Shown here piece by piece: positions 33,901-41,699 of a stretch of 64,000 nt of DNA. Both the position numbers and the translations under genes were made by a program. The notes below the pieces were generated by a model, which had not been told where the DNA came from, ran no database searches, and saw nothing but the letters and a program-made list of their open reading frames with translations. Source of the stretch: Aulostomus chinensis (Eukaryota; Chordata; Actinopteri; Syngnathiformes; Aulostomidae); assembly GCA_037954235.1 (NCBI GenBank), contig JBBMOA010000017.1, positions 26,835,527 through 26,899,526 on the forward strand, given 5' to 3'. The stretch's first letter is position 1. Each line of letters opens with the position of its first letter.

Positions 33901-36900
33901 TACATGTGAACTACTAGAGCACACGTGAACTACTACAGCATACATGTGAATTACTAGAGCACACGTGAACTACTACAGCATACAGGAACACATGCAGATA
34001 GCTGCCTATTGTAGTAGCTCCCACTTTTCAGTCTTCATGACCTCTTTTTCCAAACTTTACTACACTTCCTTTCTTATGTATTACTGTGTTTTTAAGAGTC
34101 TGTCGTGGGTTGCCAAGGTCACTGCATTTTTCAGTGGTCTTTTACCCTTTTTTCACACTGTGAACGATTGTGATCGGGGGCCCTGCGCACAGGCATGGGT
34201 CCCATTGTTCACACCCGGGATCAGCTACTCGTGTTCCAACTCATGGTGGTGTGTCATATGCAGGGATGTGCACAATTGCACAATGACCCTCAGGAACTTA
34301 AGGGAAGGAGATGGGGCTGTCGTGCCGGAGTGATGCGCCGGGCCAGGAGGAGACGTTACAGGTAGGTAGGGCTGCAACGATTAGTCGACATTGTCGCCAA
34401 AAATCGATAATAACAATCGTCAACAATGAATTCCATCGTCGACTGTTGTCGCCAGAAGCGTTTTTCCAACAGTGAGGCATCTCTCTTGATTATCATCTCT
34501 GACAGAGTCGCTCATGCGCAGTAGCGTCTCTTCTCTGAGCGGGAACATTCAAGAACGCGGCGTCAACATCAGGTACGCGCACCAAAACTTCTAAAGTTTG
34601 GAGCATTTCAGCCTGGATACGGCGAATAAAAAGACTACGAGCAAAGGTTGCTAAGCAGACCTTGGTGTCATGGCGGTGATGCAGGAACATTTAAAGAAGC
34701 TCGTCGGGCAGCTGAAGGAAGCGCAGTCTGACTCTCCTCGTGAGACTCAAGGGACATTCAAGCAGGACGGTTTTAGGACACATTGGACATTTTAGAAGCG
34801 TGTTTTCACTGTAAAAGAGAGCTCTAATCCCCTCGGTGCACGAACCCTTGCATGTGGTAATTAAACATTAAAACACCTGTGGCTTACAGTCCAGTGCGGC
34901 TTGTATATGTACATATATTCAGGTGCGCTTTATAGTCCAGAAATTACGGTAACTCATTGGCTGGTGTAACCATCAGTTCACTGCTGCACTTTGACTCCGT
35001 CGGCCTGTTCCATAAAGAACCCTTGCCAAGTGTTTCCAGCGACAGACAAATAGCACGAGTTAGTGTGCCTCAGCAGAACCTTAATCACTAGTTCTGCCCT
35101 CCTGATCACGCCATGGCGCCATCGCTTACCCAGCTGGATACGCCAACAGCCCGGTGCGAGGGTCGCAGGCCAGTGCTCGATTTCCTGGAGCTGTGATACC
35201 AAGGACCTTCTCCAAAGTCACCTGAAGGAAAAGGTCAGAGGTCACTTGTTAGTATGTTGTAAACTGAACACAGACTGGTCTCACAGTAGACTATGGGTAC
35301 CAAGGAATGGTATAAATTAGAACTGGGCAGGATTGGATGTGTACTAAAGAGCATCATCACCAGGGACAACCAAAAACCCTGGACGACAGATGAAGGACGC
35401 AAAATGTTAAAAGCACAGAACTCAGCCTTCAAGTCTGGTGACCAGAAGGCCAACTTGAACCTCAGCACGGGCTCCTCTCAGGGCTCTTCACCTCGATGAC
35501 ACACGACTGCGCCCCCGGGGCCTCTACCACCCACTTTGTGAAGTCTGCAGATGACACAACAATAGTGGGCCTCATCCGGGACGACGACCTGGTCTACAGA
35601 GAGGAAGTGGAGTGGCTGGTGGGCTGGCACAATGACGACAACCTAATCCTGAACGTGGACAAAACCCAAAAGATTGTTCTTGATTTTAGGAGGAAGTCCG
35701 GCTCCACTTCACATCAACAACTTGGCCGTGGAGGTGGTCGGCAGCGCCAGGTTTCTGGGTACCGTCACAGGGCACCTCTCTTGGTCTGTGAACATCACGT
35801 CGCAGGTCAAGAGGGATCAACAGCGCCTGCACTTCCTGCGCATAATGAGGAGTGCCCACCTGCCCACCCATCCTCACTACAAGGGTTGCAAAATTCCAGG
35901 AATTTTCAAACTTGGGAACTTTCCTCTGGAATTTATGGGAATTAACAAGAATAAACAGAAATTTACTATATTGAAGGTATGTTCTGAATGAAGAACTAAA
36001 ATATAGGAGGGGAAATTATATTTTAGCATAACACTGACTAAAACAAGCAGAAACCATTCAAGTACAGGTGGCTATCTATGCTATCACATGCACACAGCAC
36101 ACTACTGCTGGGCTGTGCACTTTTCATGGTTATATATTTTGACAAATTTGGTGATGTTTAACTTACAAATATCACATTTATCTGTATTTATGCAGTACAG
36201 AGCTGCAACATGTACCACATCAGCTACAGCTGGCATCGCCTCACAGGTGGGAAATGAATGTCAAGATACAACCTGTACTTCAAATCTGATGCTGTTTTTT
36301 TCTGCCTCCTGTCAGATGTTTATCAAATTATTTAGAATATTAAATATCTGAGCATCGTTCCAGTTGTGGAGCTCGGCCAACCATTTATTTGTTCTTGCCG
36401 CTGCATTAGCATTCTTACGATGTCACCTTCTCTTACAGAAAACTGCTACGTGCGCCGTCCGATGTGTGGAGACACTTCACATGAGGATTCGAGGATGGGG
36501 GTGCATTTGTTAATCGTTCATTTTTGAGTATTTCGCTCAAGTCAACTTTGTGTTCTTGGATGAAACTTGACTTCATTCAAAAATAAATCTGTTTAATCAC
36601 ATTATTTTGGATCGATGTCTGCTTATTACAAAACAATTGTTTTGGCTTTGATGTGGTACTTTCCACTAAATAACCCTAAATTCCAATAAATTCTCATTCA
36701 ATTCCCATGGAAAGTTTACAATTTGGAATATTTTCCCAATCCCACGGCTTAACTTTCCATGGAAATTTACCATTAATGACCCACCCCTGGGGCTGCCCGG
36801 TGGTGCAGCGGTCCTCCCTGTGGCCCCCAGCAAGAAGGTTGTGGGTGGAGCCCCGGCTGCAGCAAGGGGTCTTTCTGGGTGAGTCTCCATGTTCTCCCTG

Positions 36901-38234
36901 TTCCTGCTGGGTTCTCTCTGGTACTCCAGCTTCCTCCACAGTCCAAAGACATCAATTTGGGGACGAGGCTGATTGATTCTCTAAATTGACCGTAGGTGTG
37001 AATGTGAGTGTGAATGTGAGTGTGAATGTTTGTTCGTCTCTGTGTGTTGGCCCTGCGATGGACTGGTGACCTGTCCAGGTCCAAACTGTCCAATGAACCC
37101 CGCCTCTCGCCCGTAGATGCTGGGATAGGCTCCAGCCCCCGCGACCCTTACTAGTCAGGGATAAGCGGAAGACGACGGTGGTGGTGGTGGACCCACCCCT
37201 GTGCAACCCTACTCACTACAGCATCTTGACCAGCTGCACCTGTGTGGCGTGGAGGCTGCAGTGCTGCCACCTGGAGGGGTGTGAGGAGAGTGGCGAGCAC
37301 AGCACAGGGAAACAGCATGACCTCCCCTCCATTCCGGACACCGCACCTCTCGGCTGCCTGTCCCGCGCCAAGAACGTCACCTCACTCACTCCCCCACTGC
37401 GGTCTGTTCTCCCTGCTGGCCTCTGGGAGGACGTTCCGCAGCATCGGGGCACCTCGTGTCAATCATGTCACAGCGCACTTGATATTTCTGACACGACTGC
37501 TTGTGCTCGTGTGTGTCACCCAATATTCTGCAGCTAAGTTTCTGAGTCGAACTCTGAGCACCAATAAGCCCTCATCTAACCGTGACAATGTCATGTCCAC
37601 AGTGACCTCAACATCTGGCCGCCAGCAGCCGGCAGTGGTCCTGATGCCAGGTGATGAGGATGCAGAGCTGCCTGAGGTTGCCAAGGTAGCCTGACTCAGT
37701 TTTCAGAAGGTTTTCGTCTACTTCCTGTGAGGTGAAGGAACCCGGAAGTCACACTTAACTCAATATTATCGTCAGCATGACATCACTGTAAAAATCGTAA
37801 AGTCTTGCTTTCCGTCTCTTCTGACGTCATTGAACTGCAACACAAATGTTTGGAAAAACTGGAACTGCTCCATAAATAAAAGTAAATTCCATACTTGAGG
37901 ATTTCTAAATGAGATATTCTGGTCAACCATTCAGAAATCTTCATTTAATCTCTTTCTCCCGCCGCTGTCAACGTGAGTTGTGTGACTCCTCCTCTTTACC
38001 TCAACACAAGCTAGCAAGCTCGCGAAGCGACGAGTGTAATCATATGACTCATTGTGACGACAGCAGCGAGTTCAAGTGACGTTAATAACCACATGATCGT
38101 GTGACGTAACGCACCTTGTCGCCGAGCTCGTCTCTATGCCGTGAAGCGTGGCCCCGCCTCTTCAGCTTGATGGAAGGGGACCGCAGCAGGTTCTTGATGC
38201 GGCTCCGGATGGTGCCGCTTCCCTCGGCGCTCAT
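17492..38234 (-). CDS. mapkbp1: Mitogen-activated protein kinase binding protein 1 (JNK-binding WD40 scaffold)
   Basis: A complete gene in 30 coding exons, 1,579 residues when joined. The start ATG is at 38232-38234 (MSAEGSGTIRSRIKNLL) and TGA at 17492-17494. Exons 2-19 encode two WD40 propellers with long runs typical of MAPKBP1/WDR62 (VAELQEHKYGVACVAFSP, FCITSSGLLCEF, RDRLIHVLDA, GSQGEDGTLIK, VATMFGHS). Exons 20-30 encode a low-complexity tail with PLSVDG- and KISRSIS-like islands and a C-terminal helix (ALLEEYSLLLLQAVHKKM). By family the protein is a cytoplasmic and spindle-pole scaffold that binds JNK pathway kinases; human mutations cause nephronophthisis. MAPKBP1 rather than its paralogue WDR62 is chosen from the N- and C-terminal sequence and from its place next to mga, as in mammals. 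Introns carry many transposons. Confidence 0.95.
20921..21237. repeat. AT-rich palindrome with 37-bp inverted arms in mapkbp1
   Basis: The left arm 20921-20957 and right arm 21201-21237 are inverted copies with about two mismatches, running from an AT-rich outer part through 'gtttcatgtgtgtgtgtat'. The interior is tandem 'catatatatgtatatacaca' and 'cagtatata' units that are themselves palindromic. A second alternating TA/CA stretch follows to about 21345. Open frames of Tyr/Ile repeats on both strands are by-products. Confidence 0.85.
21550..22355. mobile_element. Possible non-autonomous DNA transposon
   Basis: The ends 'cgcccctttcagacagg' and, read inward from the other side, 'ggtgcctttacactgg' are similar inverted termini. 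The interior is more GC-rich than its surroundings and encodes nothing recognisable. Termini are imperfect and no target duplication is clear, so this is tentative. Confidence 0.4.
22514..22543. repeat. CA-rich tract before the mapkbp1 exon 20 acceptor
   Basis: On the minus strand this is a TG-rich run with two TC interruptions, ending nine bases before the CAG acceptor at 22506. It takes the place of the usual pyrimidine tract. Confidence 0.8.
23033..23310 (+). mobile_element. Penelope-like terminal repeat fragment, single arm
   Basis: Contains the arm 'gaagacgtttcacctctcat' plus 'ccgagaggcttcttcagttc', and the inner part ('cataggtttataagctggag' on the other strand) that is found inverted at 28990-29200. 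This arm type is found in this window flanking Penelope-like coding remnants (45060-45955). Confidence 0.65.
23418..23790 (+). mobile_element. SINE with tRNA-like head, copy 1
   Basis: Starts near 'ggcccggtggagcagtggtc' with a pol III A-box-like TGGNGCAGNGG pattern and a degraded B box ('gggtggagccccgg'). It continues through 'ccacagtccaaagacatcaa' and 'ggactggtgacctgtccagg', and ends in a (GGAT)n-like tail. A second copy sits at 36785-37185. Confidence 0.75.
24314..24389. repeat. (CA)38 microsatellite at the mapkbp1 exon 19 acceptor
   Basis: Uninterrupted CA dinucleotide, 76 bp. On the transcribed strand it is (TG)38 followed by AGCAG and then the exon, so the repeat occupies the whole position of the pyrimidine tract. 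Confidence 0.95.
24739..24762. repeat. C14 plus (AC)5 at the mapkbp1 exon 17 donor
   Basis: On the transcribed strand the donor reads GTGTGTGTGT and then runs into 14 G. The GTGTGT donor is a poor match to GTRAGT. Confidence 0.9.
27340..27392. repeat. (AC)n microsatellite at the mapkbp1 exon 12 acceptor
   Basis: About 26 AC repeats; on the transcribed strand (GT)26 runs directly into TAG and exon 12. Confidence 0.95.
27903..27946. repeat. (GT)22 microsatellite at the mapkbp1 exon 10 donor
   Basis: On the transcribed strand the donor GTAGGA is followed at once by (CA)22. CA repeats near donors are known binding sites for hnRNP L. Confidence 0.95.
28893..29285. mobile_element. Penelope-like foldback, two inverted arms
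   Basis: The left arm (about 28902-29011) and right arm (about 29199-29283) are inverted copies of the sequence also seen at 23037-23150, including 'gaagacgtttcacctctcat'. A second short inverted pair, 'caggggtggtcgttagggag' against its complement, lies at about 29019-29068. The interior matches the inner part of the 23-kb copy. No coding region remains. Confidence 0.75.
33213..33984. repeat. 21-bp minisatellite turning into a 40-bp higher-order satellite (mapkbp1 intron 2)
   Basis: From 33213 to about 33640 the unit is 21 bp ('atgtgaactactagagcaca' plus one base) with variants. From 33641 to 33984 a fixed 40-bp unit, made of one 21-bp and one 19-bp version, repeats about nine times with almost no variation. 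Each 40-bp unit holds one CACGTG at 33642, 33682 and so on to 33962. The array lies between exons 2 and 3 of mapkbp1. Confidence 0.95.
34367..34480. mobile_element. Possible hAT-type transposon end
   Basis: 'tagggctgcaacgattagtc' is a start typical of a fish hAT family. The matching right end is not seen nearby. An unrelated fragment with 'ccagaaattacggtaa' follows at about 34860-34955. Both are treated as fragments. Confidence 0.45.
35881..37211. mobile_element. hAT-type non-autonomous element with 8-bp target duplication, carrying a SINE
   Basis: The ends are inverted: 'aagggttgca' at 35881 and, read from the right end, 'tagggttgca'. Both sides are flanked by the same 8 bp, 'ctcactac' (35873-35880 and 37212-37219). 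The inner ends also share 'ttccatggaaa' or 'ttccaggaatttt'-type blocks. Nothing is encoded. The SINE at 36785-37185 lies inside, so it came later. Confidence 0.7.
36785..37185 (+). mobile_element. SINE with tRNA-like head, copy 2
   Basis: Same family as 23418-23790: head 'ggctgcccggtggtgcagcg', body 'ccacagtccaaagacatcaa' and 'ggactggtgacctgtccagg', tail 'gggataagcggaagacgacg'. It ends near the right terminus of the host hAT element. Confidence 0.75.
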
Positions 38235-38530
38235 CGCGCTGTTAGCTCGGCGGCTAGCTGCGTCTCAGCGGCTGGAGCCTCCCTCTGACGCTGCCGTCAT
38301 GCTGCCCGCGGGCCGCGCCGGGCCAGGCTGGGCCGAGCCGGTCCGGAAGCAGCTTCAGGGAGCCTACTTCTGCTTCTGGGCTGATCCGGATCGCTGGCTC
38401 CGGTTCCGCTGCCGCTCCGCATTGTAGTCCTCCGCTCCACGGGAAAGAGACGCCGCGTCTCAGACACCAGCCAGACAGACTGAGCGAAGCGCGCGCGGCC
38501 ACTGCGTCAATATTTCCTGTCGCGACTTTC
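38235..38530 (-). promoter_or_regulatory. mapkbp1: GC-rich, CpG-rich start region of mapkbp1
   Basis: The 300 bp upstream of the mapkbp1 ATG are much richer in G, C and CpG than the rest of the window ('gcccgcgggccgcgccgggc', 'gcgaagcgcgcgcggccact'). This is the pattern of a vertebrate CpG-island promoter and 5' UTR. I see no convincing TATA box. Confidence 0.7.
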
Positions 38531-38705
38531 AGAATAAAACTAAAACTGCACGGGTTGAGCCAATGGTTCAGTTCTCAAACGGGCTACATCCGGCTCGAGG
38601 TTTCAACCGTTTCCTCTTTCTTTATCAAGTCTGAGCAGAAGCGAATATCTCAGAGCTGCACGGACATTTGTGCCCGGGCTCTCTGGCTGTCCACGGCGTA
38701 CTCCT

Positions 38706-38862
38706 ACTTGACAGTTTCGGCTGTGACTCCGGTGTTCCTCAGAAGCGTCATCCATCATCTGGCCAGCTCGACAGATCCAGCTGATAGATGAAACGTCAGC
38801 AGCACGTCCGATGACGCTCCTCAGGAAGACCGGAGTCACAGCCGAAACTGTCAAGGAGGAAT
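38706..38862. mobile_element. 157-bp foldback upstream of mapkbp1
   Basis: The left arm from 'ttgacagtttcggctgtgac' to about 38750 is matched by an inverted right arm ending at 38862, with few mismatches. The loop contains 'gctgatagatgaaacgtcag', close to the core found in the Penelope-like arms of this window. It lies about 470 bp before the mapkbp1 start codon. Confidence 0.7.
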
Positions 38863-39026
38863 AAAACATCTCGCTATCTCGTTTTGTCTGAAGATAAGAA
38901 AGTCTGAGCATATTTAGCAAGACAAAATGAACACAACTAATGTCTGGTTTCCCCCCTGATGACCTTTAATGACCTCCATGACCTCTGTAGGCTCCTCTAG
39001 ACTCTTGTTAGCAACCCAGGTTTTTA

Positions 39027-39886
39027 AGACTCCACCACTCCAACATCCACCAGTCTGGTGTTTACTGGTGGATCTGATGTAGAACTGAACCTCCATCATC
39101 CACCAGTCTGGTGTTTACTGGTGGATCTGATGTAGAACTGAACCTCCACCACCCACCAGTCTGGTGTTTACTGGTGGATCTGATGTAGAACTGAACCTCC
39201 ACCATCCACCGGTCTGGTGTTTACTGGTGGATCTGATGTAGAACTGAACCTCCACCATCCACTGGTCTGGTGTTTACTGGTGAATCTGATGTAGAACTGA
39301 ACCTCCAACATCCACCGGTCTGGTGTTTACTGGTGGATCTGAGGTAGAACTGAACCTCCACCACCCACTGGTCTGGTGTTTACTGGTGGATCTGATGTAG
39401 AACTGAACCTCCAACATCCACCGGTCTGGTGTTTACTGGTGGATCTGAGGTAGAACTGAACCTCCACCACCCACAGGTCTGGTGTTTACTGGTGGATCTG
39501 ATGTAGAACTGAACCTCCACCATCCACCGGTCTGGTGTTTACTGGTGGATCTGATGTAGAACTGAACCTCCACCATCCACCGGTCTGGTGTTTACTGGTG
39601 GATCTGAGGTAGAACTGAACCTCCAACATCCACCGGTCTGGTGTTTACTGGTGGATCTGATGTAGAACTGAACCTCCACCATCCACCGGTCTGGTGTTTA
39701 CTGGTGGATCTGATGTAGAACTGAACCTCCACCATCCACCGGTCTGGTGTTTACTGGTGGATCTGATGTAGAACTGAACCTCCACCATCCACCGGTCTGG
39801 TGTTTACTGGTGGATCTGATGTAGAACTGAACCTCCACCATCCACCGGTCTGGTGTTTACTGGTGGATCTGATGTAGAACTGAACC
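39027..39886. repeat. 53-bp minisatellite between mapkbp1 and mga
   Basis: About 16 copies of a 53-bp unit that includes 'ccggtctggtgtttactggt' and 'gatgtagaactgaacctcc'. Copies differ at a few fixed sites (cagtctgg/cggtctgg, gatgtag/gaggtag, catccac/cacccac). Confidence 0.95.
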
Positions 39887-41699
39887 TGCTAGTCTCCAGC
39901 TACTAAGAACCACACACCTAATTGCACGTCACTCACCTGGAGATCGGGGAACCGGATGTTCCACTAGGAGAACTCATTTATTTGCTCAACCCTATCCCCA
40001 TGTCACTGTTATATTTCTTGATTTGTGTGAGGCATTTTTCCGATTCTGATCGTTATTTCTTCTTTCATATTACACACACGAAATATCTTAAGATACAAGC
40101 AACATAACCCTACAAGTGGGTGGGGCTCCCAGACCCATTAGTGAACAGAAACATACGTGACGTCCATATTCAAACTTTATTTAAATTAGTGACACCTTTT
40201 GATGACCTCTATTTACATCAGAGAAGTTTTCAAGTACAAAAATACCAATTTAAGAAAAGAAGTTATTGACTGTACAAACATAAAATGAAGCAGCTTCATA
40301 TTTGCCAGGTCACATGGGCCAGAGACAGGAGTCCAGGAGGCAGCTGCCAGTTCCTTTAAACAGTCATAATGTTTGATGTGTACACAATTCCTCCTGAACG
40401 GAACGAACCTGAATATTCGTAAAACTCACACGAATGACACACTTGGACACTCAAAGGTGAAAACTGATGTAATAACTGAACAAGTCTTTCAGGGTCACTG
40501 CCAAGTCCCATCACTGTAGTGTCACACCAAGATTTGCCTCGATCCTGCAGGGGATCGGTTTTGACTCACATTCATGTAGTTTTTGGTCAGAGAATGTCTG
40601 ATAATGATGATGACAATGCCAAGTTATCTGAAACCTTTTTGGCTTCCAGTCATTTGAGCTATTTGTTCTTCTCTGAATGTGACTGCACAATTCTTTCCCT
40701 CAGGTCAGATGTTAGCAAATTGACAGTGTTCCCAGCTAGTTCTTCAGCTGGCTTAGCTTAGCGAGCAGCAATAAATATGAACTTGTCATGAAAATGTTTG
40801 TGAAGCAACAGGTTTCATGATCATGCTGACGTCAGCATGTTGTACTCGTGTGTTGTCTTCAGCTTTGTCTTATCTTGTGTTGAAGTGATGCCCTGCTACC
40901 TGGAGGCCGAATGTCTCCATTGTGTTTGCAAACGCTCCTTCCTCAGGTGCTCGAACGGAGCTAAATCATCTTCTCAAATTAACAACTGCAATTTGAAAAA
41001 TGTAATGTTTCAAGTCAGCAGCAGTATGATGAGGTTTGTTACGTTTCACTGAAGTTCAAAAAATATCAACCCAAGCAATTTTCAGTGAGCGACCAGATGC
41101 CATTCAGAAAACTAACATTTTAAAAGTTGTTAGTTTATTATCATGGCAACGATCTGACAAATCAAGAATTCATATTTTTCCAAATGACCATAATGTTGAC
41201 ATTTCACCTGTTTATGACAACAAATGAATCAGTCAAAACTTTGCTGATAATGTCATGACCCAGACACCACAGGATCTCTGATACTTCCATGAGGCGGTGA
41301 GATGATGATTTAGTCCCGGTGATATCGGCAGAGCTACAGACGTGGGAGCCGCTCATTGGTTCCAAATGAGAGAAGAATATTTGCAGGTTGAATTTATATT
41401 CATGAAACTGGATGGTGCTCTGCATTACGTCTAAAACGTTGCACTTAAACAATGAGCACGAGGACACAGAATCACTCGTTTACTGACAATTAAAATAAAC
41501 ATTCACATCTTTGACCCTCAAATGGCACTTTTATCTCCAGCTGCTCACTGGACGCAGCTGGAGATAAATCACTGAACCTTCGTCTGAACAGAACTTCTGA
41601 TGGTCTGTAAGCTTGATCGTCTGAGGCCACGCCAAGGCAGCAGCTGAGCTCCTGATTAGCCATCAGAAGGCATTAGGAGCTCTCTGAGGCGCTGTCTCA
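39887..41699. other. Intergenic / mga 3' flank
   Basis: No exon found. Minus-strand AATAAA motifs are at 41134-41139 and 40176-40181, and either could end the mga message. The stretch at about 41090-41240 is a diverged copy of 32560-32720 in the same orientation. Confidence 0.45.

Larger units (their letters stand above)
35287..37540 (+). mobile_element. Non-LTR LINE fragment, split by a hAT insertion
   Basis: The left part 35287-35880 encodes LINE blocks (NQKPWTTDEGRKML, ADDTTIVGLI, LNVDKTQKIVLDFRR, LHINNLAVEVVGSARFLG). The right part 37212-37540 continues the same protein order (ILTSCTCVAWRLQC, then a degraded C-terminus). The middle of the RT, between the RDAAFRSGD-like block and ADDTT, is deleted. 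The break at 35880/37212 is an insertion of a DNA transposon flanked by an exact 8-bp duplication. Confidence 0.75.
24180..38234 (-). other. mapkbp1: mapkbp1 exons 1-19 (N-terminus and WD40 propellers)
   Basis: Exons in order of transcription: 38115-38234, 35130-35221, 32993-33055, 32090-32147, 31836-32006, 31628-31765, 31358-31540, 29674-29834, 29403-29601, 27952-28101, 27651-27859, 27246-27337, 25771-25896, 25562-25632, 25293-25414, 24951-25026, 24763-24874, 24464-24527, 24180-24308. Each has an AG acceptor and GT donor, and phases agree across every junction. Exon 2 encodes VTLEKVLGIT and exon 3 VVVLLNPRKNKQHH; both are too short to show as long open frames. Intron 1 (about 2.9 kb) and intron 2 (about 2.1 kb) hold nested transposons and a satellite respectively. 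Confidence 0.9.

Noticed and set aside
33213..33984. CRISPR-like spaced repeats
   Set aside because: The array is a pure tandem satellite with no unique spacers, in a vertebrate intron. The 53-bp and 30-bp arrays were rejected for the same reason.
17492..38234. WDR62 as the identity of the WD40 gene
   Set aside because: WDR62 shares the propellers, but the N-terminal RIKNLLRSPSIKL, the tail islands, the C-terminal helix and the mga neighbour all fit MAPKBP1 better.
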